64,000 bases of DNA, from contig CAYMMX010000006.1 in assembly GCA_964391675.1 (NCBI GenBank), positions 37,827-101,826 on the forward strand, given 5' to 3'. Source of the stretch: CAYMMX01 sp964391675. GTDB taxonomy: Bacteria > Cyanobacteriota > Vampirovibrionia > Gastranaerophilales > Gastranaerophilaceae. This document shows positions 25,549 to 35,690 of the stretch, piece after piece. The notes under the pieces were generated by a model. It was not told where the DNA came from. It did no database searches and saw only the letters and a program-made list of their open reading frames with translations. How positions within the stretch are numbered: position 1 is the stretch's first letter; each line of letters begins with the position of its first letter. The position numbers were made by a program, and so were the translations under genes.

Positions 25549-26124
25549 ATGGAAAACTTGAACACTAATAAAAAATTATTTGTAATATCAGGTTCATCTG
25601 GTGTTGGTAAAGGTACAGTTATAAAAGGACTTCTTAAAAAAAATCCTGATATAATATTTTCTGTTTCTTGTACAACAAGACCTATAAGAGAGGGTGAAAC
25701 AGAGGGTGTAAATTACTTCTTTGTTACAAAAGAAGAATTTAAAAATAGCATTAATAATGATGAATTTTTAGAATGGGCAGAATTTTCAGGAAATTACTAC
25801 GGAACTAAAAAAGATTTTGTTGAAAGTGTTTTTAAACAAAATAAAGATATAATTTTAGAAATTGACACTCAAGGTGCTTTGCAAATTAAAGAAAAAATGC
25901 CCGAATCTATATTGATTTTTATAGCTCCACCTTCATATCAAGATTTAGAATTTAGATTAAGAAACCGTCAAACGGAAAGTGAAGAAGCAATCGCAAAACG
26001 TTTAGATTTTGTAAAGCTTGAAATAAGAAATTCGGAAAATTTCGATTACAGAATAGTGAATGACAAAGTAGAACTTACAATTGAAGAGCTCGAAAGAATT
26101 ATTAAAACCGAGAGGGCATATTAA
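25549..26124 (+). CDS. gmk: Guanylate kinase
   Basis: About 191 residues with start at MENLNTNKKLF; an ATG at 25534 is in frame but overlaps the probable promoter. P-loop SGSSGVGKGT, GMP-binding SCTTRPIREGETEGVNYFF and EFSGNYYGTKKDF are complete. It phosphorylates GMP to GDP. Its stop overlaps the coaBC start by one base, so the two are translationally coupled. In many bacteria rpoZ lies between gmk and coaBC; it is absent here. Confidence 0.95.
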   Translation: MENLNTNKKLFVISGSSGVGKGTVIKGLLKKNPDIIFSVSCTTRPIREGETEGVNYFFVTKEEFKNSINNDEFLEWAEFSGNYYGTKKDFVESVFKQNKDIILEIDTQGALQIKEKMPESILIFIAPPSYQDLEFRLRNRQTESEEAIAKRLDFVKLEIRNSENFDYRIVNDKVELTIEELERIIKTERAY

Positions 26125-27302
26125 TGCTTAGCGGGAAAAAAATACTAATAGGGATAACAGGCGGAATAGCCGCTTACAAAATTTGTGAGCTTATTCGCTT
26201 ATATAAAAAAAATAATGCGCAGGTAAAAGTTATAGTAACCGAAAACGCTCTTAATTTTGTAACTAAGCTTACACTGCAAACTTTAAGCCAAAATGAAGTA
26301 TACTTAAACCAGTTTGATATAGAAGAATACAAACCTGAACATATTTCACTGGCAGATGAATCTGATATTTTTATAATAGCACCTGCAAGTGCTAATACTA
26401 TTTCTAAATTAGCTACAGGAATTTGTGATAATTTGCTGACCTCAGTTGCTTGTGCATTTAAAAACTCTATATTAATAGCACCTGCAATGAATTGCAATAT
26501 GTGGGGGAATCCTGTCATTCAAAATAACATTGAGAAATTAAATGAATTAGGTTATTACATTTACCCCCCTGAAGAAGGTTATTTAGCTTGCGGATACGAA
26601 GGTAACGGGAGATTAGCTTCTATAGAAAAAATTTACGGAAAAACTGTTGAAATTTTAGACTCTAAAAAAAAACTTTTGAATAAAAAAATTGTAGTTACAG
26701 CAGGCGGAACAAAAGAAAAAATTGATTCTGTAAGATATATTTCAAATTTCTCTTCAGGTAAAATGGGTATAGCATTAGCTGATGAAGCTCACGGCCAAGG
26801 AGCGAATGTTACATTAATAACTACAGTAAATACTAAAAGACCATATAATATAAAAATAGTTGAATCTGCAATTGAAATGAAAGAGATGGTGGAAAAAGAA
26901 TTTAAAAATTCTGATTGTCTTATCATGGCGGCCGCTGTAGCTGATTACAGAGCTAAAGAAATCGCAGATAATAAAATTAAAAAAACATATGATGATGAAA
27001 TTTCAATAAATTTAATTAAAACACCTGATATTTTAAAAGAAATTTGTAAAAATAAACAACAAAACCAACTGGTAATAGGTTTTGCAGCAGAAAGCGAAAA
27101 TGTAATCGATTATGCAAAAGAAAAAATTCAAAAAAAAGGTTGTGATTATATAATCGCAAATGACATATCTCGCAATGACATAGGATTTTCAAGCGATTAT
27201 AACGAAGTTTCAATTATAGATAAAAATTTAAACATTGTAAAAACAGACCGCTGTACAAAAAAAGAAATCGCAAAAAAAATTCTTGGGGAAATATGGAAAT
27301 AA
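26124..27302 (+). CDS. coaBC: Bifunctional phosphopantothenoylcysteine decarboxylase / phosphopantothenate-cysteine ligase
   Basis: 392 residues. The CoaC half has ITGGIAAYKICELIR, the active histidine in PEHISLAD, PASANTISKLATGICDNLL, the substrate clamp PAMNCNMW and the catalytic-loop cysteine in ACGYEGNGRL. The CoaB half starts at VTAGGTKEKIDSVRYISNFSSGKMG and includes AAAVADYRAKE and NDISRNDIGFSSDYNEV. It makes 4'-phosphopantetheine for coenzyme A. Normal length. It overlaps nif3 by ten bases. Confidence 0.96.
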   Translation: MLSGKKILIGITGGIAAYKICELIRLYKKNNAQVKVIVTENALNFVTKLTLQTLSQNEVYLNQFDIEEYKPEHISLADESDIFIIAPASANTISKLATGICDNLLTSVACAFKNSILIAPAMNCNMWGNPVIQNNIEKLNELGYYIYPPEEGYLACGYEGNGRLASIEKIYGKTVEILDSKKKLLNKKIVVTAGGTKEKIDSVRYISNFSSGKMGIALADEAHGQGANVTLITTVNTKRPYNIKIVESAIEMKEMVEKEFKNSDCLIMAAAVADYRAKEIADNKIKKTYDDEISINLIKTPDILKEICKNKQQNQLVIGFAAESENVIDYAKEKIQKKGCDYIIANDISRNDIGFSSDYNEVSIIDKNLNIVKTDRCTKKEIAKKILGEIWK

Positions 27303-28000
27303 ATAAAGTTATTGACCTGATTGAAAAATTTGCACCGATTTATTCTCAAGAACCTTGGGATAATTCCGGATATCAAATTAGCTTTGAAAATAGAGAAATT
27401 AAAAAGATACTTTTATGCCTTACCATAACAAAACAAATTATTGATCAAGCAAAAGAAAAAAAATGTGATATGATAATTTCCCATCACCCGCTTTTTTTTA
27501 TTCCATTTGAGTTTAATAAAAATATCCCGATTTATTCTGCACATACAAATTTGGATAAATCGGATAATGGGACTACAGATACTTTAATAGATGTTTTAGG
27601 ATTTTCAAATAACAAGGCGCAAAAAATCGGAGATTTTTTGCGCCTTGTTACCCTCGATAGAAGTATACCAGTTAAAGACTTTGCTGATTTATTAAAATCT
27701 AAATTAGAAATTAAAAATATTCGAATTGTAAACAATTTAAATAAACAAGAGATTAAAGAAATAGCCTTTTGTTCAGGAAGCGGGGCAGATTTTATTTCAC
27801 TTGCAGAGCAATATTGCGCAGATGGATTTGTAACAGGTGATGTTAAATACCATACAGCAATGGAAAGTAATGTTATAATATTTGATATAGGGCATTTTGA
27901 AAGTGAAAAGCCGGTATTAAAAACATTAGAAAAAGTTATAAAACAGCTTGGAGTTGAAACAGTTATCGCAGATGAAAAGAGTCCTTTTATTACTTGTTAG
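27293..28000 (+). CDS. Nif3-like dinuclear metal protein (GTP cyclohydrolase I type 2 homologue)
   Basis: 235 residues. PWDNSGYQI, MIISHHPLFF, AHTNLDKSDNGTTDTLI, CSGSGADFISLAEQ, GDVKYHTA and DIGHFESEKP cover all family blocks, including the metal ligands. The cellular reaction of this family is still unsettled. It is in an operon with gmk and coaBC and overlaps the next gene by 29 bases. No inserted PII-like domain. Confidence 0.9.
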   Translation: MEINKVIDLIEKFAPIYSQEPWDNSGYQISFENREIKKILLCLTITKQIIDQAKEKKCDMIISHHPLFFIPFEFNKNIPIYSAHTNLDKSDNGTTDTLIDVLGFSNNKAQKIGDFLRLVTLDRSIPVKDFADLLKSKLEIKNIRIVNNLNKQEIKEIAFCSGSGADFISLAEQYCADGFVTGDVKYHTAMESNVIIFDIGHFESEKPVLKTLEKVIKQLGVETVIADEKSPFITC

Positions 28001-28520
28001 CTTATTTATAAGTCAAACTGTTTGGGCTTATCAAACAGTTCTGGTTGATTTTCCAAAGAATCAAGGTTGGCGCTCGGTTTATTATGATAGCCAATATTCA
28101 GAAGCGATTTTACAATATGTTCCGGCAGGGCAAACATATACAAACTGGACAAAAACTGTTATTTTTCACTCCTATAAAAACATATGGACAGATAGTGCTG
28201 CACAACTTATGAACAGATTAACCCAACAAATGGAATTACAAAATTCGAGTCAATTATATAAATATACAAAGTATTCCGATGCAGATTCTATTTCTACAAG
28301 ATGTGTACAAAAAAATGCAAATATTCCCACGCAATGTGAAATTTTTAGAATATCTAAATCTTATGATGGGCTTATATCAATGCATTACATAAATAAAAAC
28401 GTAATTGATTTTAGAAATTCATATGATGTATGGTATGACATTATGAAAAATATTACTATTTATTATAGCTACTATATGGACGATAGAATTATGAATAAAG
28501 CAACATCTTTTGAACTGTAA
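27972..28520 (+). CDS. Exported protein of unknown function
   Basis: About 182 residues with start at 27972 (MKRVLLLLVSLFISQTVWA), giving a clean signal peptide with likely cleavage after VWA. The mature part has two cysteines (RCVQKN, TQCEIF) that could pair, and many aromatic residues (WYDIMKNITIYYSYYM). It overlaps the nif3 end in another frame, so it depends on the same transcript. A weak DUF-like look but no family named. Confidence 0.65.
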   Translation: MKRVLLLLVSLFISQTVWAYQTVLVDFPKNQGWRSVYYDSQYSEAILQYVPAGQTYTNWTKTVIFHSYKNIWTDSAAQLMNRLTQQMELQNSSQLYKYTKYSDADSISTRCVQKNANIPTQCEIFRISKSYDGLISMHYINKNVIDFRNSYDVWYDIMKNITIYYSYYMDDRIMNKATSFEL

Positions 28521-28532
28521 AAAGAGTTTTTA

Positions 28533-28561
28533 TTGACAGTAATTATTTTTCTAAATAAAAT
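28533..28561 (+). promoter_or_regulatory. Near-consensus promoter of the GT39-like array
   Basis: TTGACA (28533-28538), a 17-bp spacer, then TAAAAT (28556-28561), with the ATG only eight bases later. The transcript would have almost no 5' UTR. Confidence 0.7.
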
Positions 28562-28569
28562 TAGTTAAA

Positions 28570-30333
28570 ATGAAAAAGATTAAAAATATTATTTGTAATA
28601 AGTATTTTATCATCTGCTTAATAACTTTATTTGGTTTATTTATTCGTTTGCTTAATATTGATAAACCTACCGGACTTTGGTGGGATGAAATGAGTACATA
28701 TATTTTTTCATCCAAACCACTACCTTTTGGAATTATTAAAAGTCTATGGAATTCGGATGTACATATGCCATTGTTTTTTATTTATTTAGGGACATGGATT
28801 AAACTTTTTGGTACAAAAGATATTATCTTAAGGCTTGCATCTGTTTTTTGGAGTATTTTATCAATCCCTGCCTTCTTTTATCTGGGCAAGACCTATAAAT
28901 CAGAAAAATTAGGCTATTTACTTGCAATAATAGCGTGCCTTAATCCTATTATTATTTATTATTCACAAGAAATAAGATTTTATTCTATGGTTATTTTTCT
29001 TGGAATTATTTCTTTAATATTTTTTCTAAAAACAATCGAAACACCAAGTTATAAAAACTTAATTATCCTCTCTTTTATTAATTTAGTGCTGTTATATACA
29101 TATTCTATGGGAATTATTTTTGTCCTAGCAGAACTGTTTATAATTATATCTGATTTTTATTCACATAATAGAACTTCATTAAAAAAAGTACTTAAAGTAA
29201 AAACCGTTTTATTTATATTATTAATACCTTATTTTATACTACTGTTTCACTATCTTCTTAGAGAAACTTTATTTGAAATACCTGCGTGGGGGCCTTTATT
29301 TTGCAAATATCCTATTTTAGTAATAAATGACTGGTTTAGTCCTTTTTTAGCGAGTGTGCATGGAAATCAAAAAAACTTATACGAATTTTATTTAAGTAGT
29401 AATAAAGGCATATTATATTTAATAATACAACTTATCCCAACATTTTGTTTTATAACTGGATTCGCTCTAAACATAAGAGAAACAAACAAAAAATTTCTTT
29501 ATGTTTTAACAATACTTTTGGCATTTATTTTAGCAGAGACGATATTATGGGCAAAAGGTCCTTTTGTTTTTATAGTCAGATATACATTAATAGTACTACC
29601 GATAATTCTGCTACTTTGCACTAATGGACTAATGCTTATAAAAAATCTAAAAATACAATATTTAATATTCAGTTTAATAATAATAATTTATATAAATAAT
29701 ATCTTTCATTATAAAACAGCAAGGACATTTGAACAAAATCCTGCAGGATTAAGACCACCGTCAGAAAGGTTAATGAAACTAAATCCTGATAAAGATTACT
29801 TAATGGCATTAGACGGCTCTATTATTTTTAAAAAATATATTAAAAATTTTAACTTTCTCAATTTCGATATAAATGAAATATTATACCAATCAGACAAACA
29901 AAAAGAAGCCTATAAAGTATTCGACAAAAACTTTATAGAAACAATAAATAAAAAGAACTATTTACAGAAATTTATTCCTTTTTTAAAAAATCCTGAACCA
30001 ACTTATGAACTGAAAGTTTTTCTTAATTCTGAGGTAAATAAAATCCCAGAAGGGAAGAGATTGATTTACATCGAAGGTCCCTTTGCCGTAGAAGATTGGC
30101 CAATGAATTCAATTAATAATTTTATATTTGCTTTAGAAAACAATCTTGTCAGTAAAAAAGATTATAAGGATTTTGTTTATTATTTTGTTCGTGCAAAAAT
30201 TAGTGATAATGTAAAAATATCATTGAAAAATAATCCTTCATTAATTAAAATAAATGAATTCAAAATGAATTCACCTTACACAAAATATTTAATGCCGGTA
30301 AAATATACCTTTTATGTATATAAAAAAGTTTAA
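28570..30333 (+). CDS. GT39-like membrane glycosyltransferase, paralogue 1 of 4
   Basis: 587 residues, about 10-12 membrane segments in the first ~370 residues, then a soluble C-terminal domain. The first extracytoplasmic loop carries GLWWDEMSTYIF (Asp39-Glu40), the expected catalytic acid pair of lipid-phosphate-sugar-dependent PMT/ArnT-type transferases. HMPLFFIYLGTWIKLFGTKDIILRL and YYSQEIRFYSM follow. These enzymes use polyprenyl-phosphate sugars outside the membrane to decorate proteins, lipids or polymers. First of four tandem paralogues; the array has one clear promoter in front. Acceptor unknown. Confidence 0.8.
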   Translation: MKKIKNIICNKYFIICLITLFGLFIRLLNIDKPTGLWWDEMSTYIFSSKPLPFGIIKSLWNSDVHMPLFFIYLGTWIKLFGTKDIILRLASVFWSILSIPAFFYLGKTYKSEKLGYLLAIIACLNPIIIYYSQEIRFYSMVIFLGIISLIFFLKTIETPSYKNLIILSFINLVLLYTYSMGIIFVLAELFIIISDFYSHNRTSLKKVLKVKTVLFILLIPYFILLFHYLLRETLFEIPAWGPLFCKYPILVINDWFSPFLASVHGNQKNLYEFYLSSNKGILYLIIQLIPTFCFITGFALNIRETNKKFLYVLTILLAFILAETILWAKGPFVFIVRYTLIVLPIILLLCTNGLMLIKNLKIQYLIFSLIIIIYINNIFHYKTARTFEQNPAGLRPPSERLMKLNPDKDYLMALDGSIIFKKYIKNFNFLNFDINEILYQSDKQKEAYKVFDKNFIETINKKNYLQKFIPFLKNPEPTYELKVFLNSEVNKIPEGKRLIYIEGPFAVEDWPMNSINNFIFALENNLVSKKDYKDFVYYFVRAKISDNVKISLKNNPSLIKINEFKMNSPYTKYLMPVKYTFYVYKKV

Positions 30334-30348
30334 GGATAGAGAAATTAG

Positions 30349-32127
30349 ATGAAAACAGATAAGTTAAAAAAAATACTAACAAATCGTTATTTCATATTGT
30401 TAATAATCACAATATTTGCATTATTTATACGACTGCTAAACATAGATAAAATATACGGCTTATGGAATGATGAAGCAATAACTTATCTTTTTGCATCTCA
30501 AAAATTTCCTTTTGGTATAATAAAAGTATTTTTGAAAGAAGATTTTCATATGCCTTTTTATTACATATACCTCGGCGGATGGATGAGAATTTTTGGGACA
30601 GATGATATTACATTAAGACTTACATCTGTTATTTGTGGAGTTTTAACAATTCCTGCTTTATTCTATTTAGGCAAGACTTGCTGTTCAGAAAAAACAGGTT
30701 ACCTGCTTTCTTTAATAGGCTGCTTGAATCCTGCTATGATTTACTATTCACAAGAGATAAGATTTTATTCTATGGTAACTTTTTTCTCAACTGTTTCACT
30801 AATATTTTTGCTAAAAATATTAGATACCCCGGACAAAAAAAATATTATACCGTTTTTTCTAACAAACTTACTAATTTTGTATACATATACAATGGGAATA
30901 GTTTTTGTTGCAGTTGAAATGGCTGTGATATTTTTTCATTTTTATAAATATAAAAAAGAATTCTTAAAAACATTTTTCATACATTCACTTATTTTTCTAT
31001 TTTTAAGTATTCCTTATTTTATATTATTGTCAATACACATATATGGGGCTAATCAAACAATCATCGAACCAATTGCTTGGGGCTATATACGGAAACCATT
31101 TCTTCTTTTGCTAATAAATGATTGGTTCAGTATATTTTTTTCTTGCCACCTTCAACAAGATGTCAGTAAATATCTTGCTCTCTTCAAAAGCATAAGCGGA
31201 TTTTTCTATTTTTTATTTTTTACAAGTGCTTCTCTTTGCTTTATAACAGGATTTATATTTAGCCTTAAAAATTTAAACAGAAAAATCAGTTATCTTTTAA
31301 TAATAGCCGGAACTTTCATTTTAACAGAAATATTTCTACAACTCAAAGGTAATTTAATAATTATTACAAAGTATACCCTCATTGTTCTTCCTATAATTTT
31401 ACTTATTTGTGCAAACGGGATAACACTTATAAAAAATAAGAAAATAAGTTATACATTAATCAGTATAATATTTTTAGTTTATATATTTAATTTGATTAAT
31501 TATAAAAACATGAATGCCTTCATGCACAGATATAATGGATTTAAATACCCCGCGCAAAAAATAATGCAACTAAACCCAAATAATGATTACTTTATGGCAC
31601 TAAACAGAGCGCAATTATACAGAAAATACCTTAAAAATTTAATTTATATCGATTTTGATGTACCGGGGATTGTATATTTATATAAAGATAAGACCGCTAG
31701 TTTTAATTTTTTTAATAAAGATTTTATCCTCGCAACAAATAAACATAATTCCAACAATAGAATGATTCCTTATTTATTAAGCCCCTTTCCGACAATAGAA
31801 TTACAAAATTATATAAATTCAAACATACAAAAGATACCGAAAGGCAAAAGATTAATATATCTTGAAGGCCCTTATTTTGGTAAAGATACAGACTTTGAAC
31901 CATATATTAATGATTTTGTTAGAAGATATCTGACTGGGATAATTAAACCTCAGACTTATCAAGCGGATTTACTTCTCTTTTTAATATCAAAAATCAGTAT
32001 AGATACAAAAAAAATCCTAAAAAATAACAGTTCATTAATTAAGGTAAACGAAATAAGATTTAGTTCGCCGGATTATTCTATGGACAAATATGTTCACTAT
32101 AAAATTTTCGTTTACAAAAAATTGTAG
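30349..32127 (+). CDS. GT39-like membrane glycosyltransferase, paralogue 2 of 4
   Basis: 592 residues, clearly homologous to its neighbours along the whole length. The acidic loop reads GLWNDEAITYLF (Asp41-Glu42). It differs from the other three: Asn replaces the aromatic residue before Asp, and Ala replaces Met after Glu. HMPFYYIYLGGWMRIFGTDDITLRL and YYSQEIRFYSM are kept. The C-terminal domain ends with the shared blocks IPKGKRLIYLEGP and LIKVNEI. It starts 15 bases after paralogue 1. The changed loop suggests a different donor or acceptor (inference). Confidence 0.8.
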   Translation: MKTDKLKKILTNRYFILLIITIFALFIRLLNIDKIYGLWNDEAITYLFASQKFPFGIIKVFLKEDFHMPFYYIYLGGWMRIFGTDDITLRLTSVICGVLTIPALFYLGKTCCSEKTGYLLSLIGCLNPAMIYYSQEIRFYSMVTFFSTVSLIFLLKILDTPDKKNIIPFFLTNLLILYTYTMGIVFVAVEMAVIFFHFYKYKKEFLKTFFIHSLIFLFLSIPYFILLSIHIYGANQTIIEPIAWGYIRKPFLLLLINDWFSIFFSCHLQQDVSKYLALFKSISGFFYFLFFTSASLCFITGFIFSLKNLNRKISYLLIIAGTFILTEIFLQLKGNLIIITKYTLIVLPIILLICANGITLIKNKKISYTLISIIFLVYIFNLINYKNMNAFMHRYNGFKYPAQKIMQLNPNNDYFMALNRAQLYRKYLKNLIYIDFDVPGIVYLYKDKTASFNFFNKDFILATNKHNSNNRMIPYLLSPFPTIELQNYINSNIQKIPKGKRLIYLEGPYFGKDTDFEPYINDFVRRYLTGIIKPQTYQADLLLFLISKISIDTKKILKNNSSLIKVNEIRFSSPDYSMDKYVHYKIFVYKKL

Positions 32128-32135
32128 GTATAAAA

Positions 32136-33908
32136 TTGAATAAAAGTAAAATTAAATCAATATTACATAATAAATATTTTATAATAACAGTATTAACTAT
32201 ACTTGCATTTCTTATACGGTTATTAAATATAGACAAGCCATTAGGGCTTTGGTACGATGAAATGATTTGTTATATCTTCGCTTCAAAAGAATTTCCTTTT
32301 GGTATTTTAAAAGCACTGCTAAGAGAAGATTGTCATATGCCTCTTTATTATCTATATCTAAATTTTTGGATGAATTTTTTAGGGACCGAAGATATTGCTT
32401 TAAGACTATCATCAGTAATTTGGGGTGTTTTAACTATTCCCGCTTTATTCTTTTTAGGTAAAACTTACAGGTCTGAAAAATTAGGTTATTTATTAGCAAG
32501 TGTAGGATGTATAAGTCCTGTGCTAATTTATTTTTCTCAAGAATTAAGATTTTATTCTTTATTAATATTTTTATCGACAATATCAATTACATATTTTTTA
32601 AAATTATTACAAGACAAAAATAATAAAAATATAATTATATTTTTTATTACAAATTTAATAATTTTATATATTTATACAATGGGTATTGCTTTTGTATCTT
32701 TAGAATTACTAATCCTATTTTATGACTCTTATATTAGCAAAAAAAATGATTTGCTTAATTTGTCAAAAGCCGTTTTAATTTTTTTAATATTATCAATACC
32801 ATATTTTATGTTCCTGATCTTCCAAATATATGGTTTTAGTCAAGTATTTGCAGATCCTTTCGGGTCAGGGAAATTAAGCTGGTTTGCGCCTTTAATATTA
32901 CTAAACGATTGTTTTAGTCCATTTATGACAACATTCTTTAACCACGATGTACAAATTTATAAATTATTTGCAACTACACCAATAAAAACACTTCAATTAA
33001 TATTTATGTCAAGTTCGACCGTATGCTTTATCAGTGGTTTTATAATCAGCTTAAAAAATAATAGTAGAAATTTTTATTACCTTCTTTTTATAACGACTGC
33101 TTTTATCCTAATACAATACGTTCTTTCTGTTTTAGATTGCTACATAATATTAGTAAAATATACTTCGGTATTTTTGCCTATACTTTTTTTATTATGTTTA
33201 GACGGATTACTTTTAATCAAAAATAAATACCTGAAAATATCTTTAATAAGCATAATTTTTATAGTATTTGTTTGGAATATAATAAATTATAAAGAAACCA
33301 GAGCATTTGAATACCGATATGGAGGATTAAAACCTGCAGCAGATATATTAATGAGCCTAAATCCCGATGGAGACTATGTTCTTGAGCTTGAAAGAACGGA
33401 GTTATTAAAAAAATATGTTAAAAACTATAATTTTATTGACTTTGACTCACATAGAGTAATATATCTTGATAGACAAAAAAAAGAAGCTTTAAAAATATTT
33501 GATGAAAATTTTGTAAAAGAAACAAATAAGCATAACTCACCTGAAAAATTGGTCAGCTACTTTATAAATCCGGAACCCACGGATAAATTTAAAAATTATA
33601 TTAATTCACAACTAAATACAATTCCAAAAAATAAACGATTTATATTTATTGAAGGTCCATTTTATGGCGGGGAATCAGACATAACTATAATTAATCAATA
33701 TGTAACCAATTACCATTTAGGCTTTGTAAAAAGAAAAGAATATAAAAAAGAATTATTCTTTTTAATAAACGAAAAGATATCTGCTGATATTAAAAATATT
33801 CTTAAAAATAATCCGACATTAATAAAGATTGATGAAATTAAAATGAGACAATCATATTATGCAGCACGAAATATAAGATATAATTTTTACATATATAAAA
33901 AGATATAG
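32136..33908 (+). CDS. GT39-like membrane glycosyltransferase, paralogue 3 of 4
   Basis: 590 residues from a TTG start; no upstream ATG fits. The loop reads GLWYDEMICYIF, followed by HMPLYYLYLNFWMNFLGTEDIALRL and YFSQELRFYSL. The soluble tail shares IPKNKRFIFIEGP and LIKIDEI with its neighbours. It lies eight bases after paralogue 2. All catalytic-loop acids are present, so it looks functional. Confidence 0.8.
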   Translation: MNKSKIKSILHNKYFIITVLTILAFLIRLLNIDKPLGLWYDEMICYIFASKEFPFGILKALLREDCHMPLYYLYLNFWMNFLGTEDIALRLSSVIWGVLTIPALFFLGKTYRSEKLGYLLASVGCISPVLIYFSQELRFYSLLIFLSTISITYFLKLLQDKNNKNIIIFFITNLIILYIYTMGIAFVSLELLILFYDSYISKKNDLLNLSKAVLIFLILSIPYFMFLIFQIYGFSQVFADPFGSGKLSWFAPLILLNDCFSPFMTTFFNHDVQIYKLFATTPIKTLQLIFMSSSTVCFISGFIISLKNNSRNFYYLLFITTAFILIQYVLSVLDCYIILVKYTSVFLPILFLLCLDGLLLIKNKYLKISLISIIFIVFVWNIINYKETRAFEYRYGGLKPAADILMSLNPDGDYVLELERTELLKKYVKNYNFIDFDSHRVIYLDRQKKEALKIFDENFVKETNKHNSPEKLVSYFINPEPTDKFKNYINSQLNTIPKNKRFIFIEGPFYGGESDITIINQYVTNYHLGFVKRKEYKKELFFLINEKISADIKNILKNNPTLIKIDEIKMRQSYYAARNIRYNFYIYKKI

Positions 33909-33922
33909 GAATCAAATAACGA

Positions 33923-35686
33923 ATGATAAAAGATAAAATTAAATTTATTCTTAAAAATAAATACTTACAAATAATATTAATAACAATATTAGCAGCTATT
34001 GTTAGATTAATCAGTATAAATAGAGAAACAGGGCTTTGGTATGATGAAATGATAACTTACATTTTATCTTCTAAAGATTCATTTTCAGCAATAATGCAGG
34101 GACTCTTAAAAGAAGAATATCATATGCCGCTTTATTATTTTTATATAAATATTTGGACAAAATTATTTGGAACAAACGACATAATTTTACGATTATCGTC
34201 TGCTATTTGGGGAATTCTAACAATTCCCGCTTTGTATATTTTGGGAAGTATTTATAAATCAAAAAAAGTCGGTTGCTTGCTTGCTTTAATAGGAAGTCTT
34301 AGCCCAATATTAATTTACTATTCACAAGAATTTAGATTTTATGCTTTAGCAATTTTTTTAGCAACCGTTTCCGTAATTTTTTTACTTAAAAGTATTGATG
34401 CTCCAAATAAGACTAATTTGTTTTTTTTATATTCAACTAATTTGATTTTAATATATATATATTCTTTGAGTATTATTTTTGTGGGTTTGGAGATTTTATT
34501 ACTTTTAATACATTTTTTTAGCGAAAAAAAAGAATTTCTAAAAAACTTTACCATAATTACAACAATATTTTTTATATTGACAATTCCATACTGCTTAATA
34601 CTCTTAAATTTTTTATACACTTCAAATCAAGTTTTTGTAGATGCTATGGGTTGGGCAATACTTAATAATTTATCAATTTTATTTATATTAAACGATTTGC
34701 TCTCACCTTTTATAACTTGCTATTACGGGCATGATCCAAATGCATATTTTCAATTGATACAAAACCCAGCTACAATTAGTTTAAGCTTATTTTTATATTT
34801 ACCATGCATTTGTCTAATTTGTGGATTGATATTCGAACTTCTAAATCTAAGCAAAAAAAGTAAATACATGTTAATAATTCTATTTTCTTTTATGTCCATA
34901 GAATTGCTGCTTGCATACCTTGGAAATATTTCATTAATAAGCAGATATACATTAATAGTGGTTCCTATTATTTTATTAATGTCCGCAAGCGGAATACTTT
35001 CATTAAAAAATAAATTCATAAAATATGCTATGATTGGAATTATATTAACGTCTTTCTCTTATTTTGCATTAGAAAATAATAAATATCCGAATATAAAAGT
35101 TGATGGGGTAAAACCGCCTGCAGATATATTAATGCAAGAAAATCCTGATAATGATTATTTAATCGCAACAGAACGTTCAGAAATATTAAAAAAATATGTT
35201 AAAAGGTTTAATTTTATTGATTTTGATTCGCATAAAATAATAGTAATGGATAAAACAAAACAAGAAAATTTAAAAATATTTGATAAAAATTTTGTAAAAA
35301 CAACAAATATACATAATTCTACAAAAAAATTGGTTAAGTACTTCTTAGACTCAAATCCTACACCTGATTTACAAAATTTTGTAAATAATCAAATATCTAT
35401 AATCCCAAAAAATAAATACCTATACTTTGTTGAAGGACCCAATTACTACGGAAAAACAGATAATAATAGTATGATAATGTATACATTAGCTTACATAAAT
35501 GGATTGATAAGTGAAAAGGAATACAGAAATACAATGTTTTTAAGATTAAATGAAAAAATAAATTTTGATTTAAAAAATGCATTAAAAAATAATATTTCAT
35601 TAAAAGAAATTGAAGTAAAAACTACAACAATATCAAATGGTTTTATTAACTGCAGGTGGGATATAACAATTTATAAAAAATTATAA
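33923..35686 (+). CDS. GT39-like membrane glycosyltransferase, paralogue 4 of 4
   Basis: 587 residues. The loop reads GLWYDEMITYIL; HMPLYYFYINIWTKLFGTNDIILRL and YYSQEFRFYAL follow. The soluble tail has FVEGPNYYGKTDN. It is closest to paralogue 3 in several blocks (for example ILKKYVKRFNFIDFDSHKI against LLKKYVKNYNFIDFDSHRV). It ends four bases before the stop of the convergent sigma-factor gene, and no terminator is seen between them. Confidence 0.8.
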   Translation: MIKDKIKFILKNKYLQIILITILAAIVRLISINRETGLWYDEMITYILSSKDSFSAIMQGLLKEEYHMPLYYFYINIWTKLFGTNDIILRLSSAIWGILTIPALYILGSIYKSKKVGCLLALIGSLSPILIYYSQEFRFYALAIFLATVSVIFLLKSIDAPNKTNLFFLYSTNLILIYIYSLSIIFVGLEILLLLIHFFSEKKEFLKNFTIITTIFFILTIPYCLILLNFLYTSNQVFVDAMGWAILNNLSILFILNDLLSPFITCYYGHDPNAYFQLIQNPATISLSLFLYLPCICLICGLIFELLNLSKKSKYMLIILFSFMSIELLLAYLGNISLISRYTLIVVPIILLMSASGILSLKNKFIKYAMIGIILTSFSYFALENNKYPNIKVDGVKPPADILMQENPDNDYLIATERSEILKKYVKRFNFIDFDSHKIIVMDKTKQENLKIFDKNFVKTTNIHNSTKKLVKYFLDSNPTPDLQNFVNNQISIIPKNKYLYFVEGPNYYGKTDNNSMIMYTLAYINGLISEKEYRNTMFLRLNEKINFDLKNALKNNISLKEIEVKTTTISNGFINCRWDITIYKKL

Positions 35687-35690
35687 TAAC

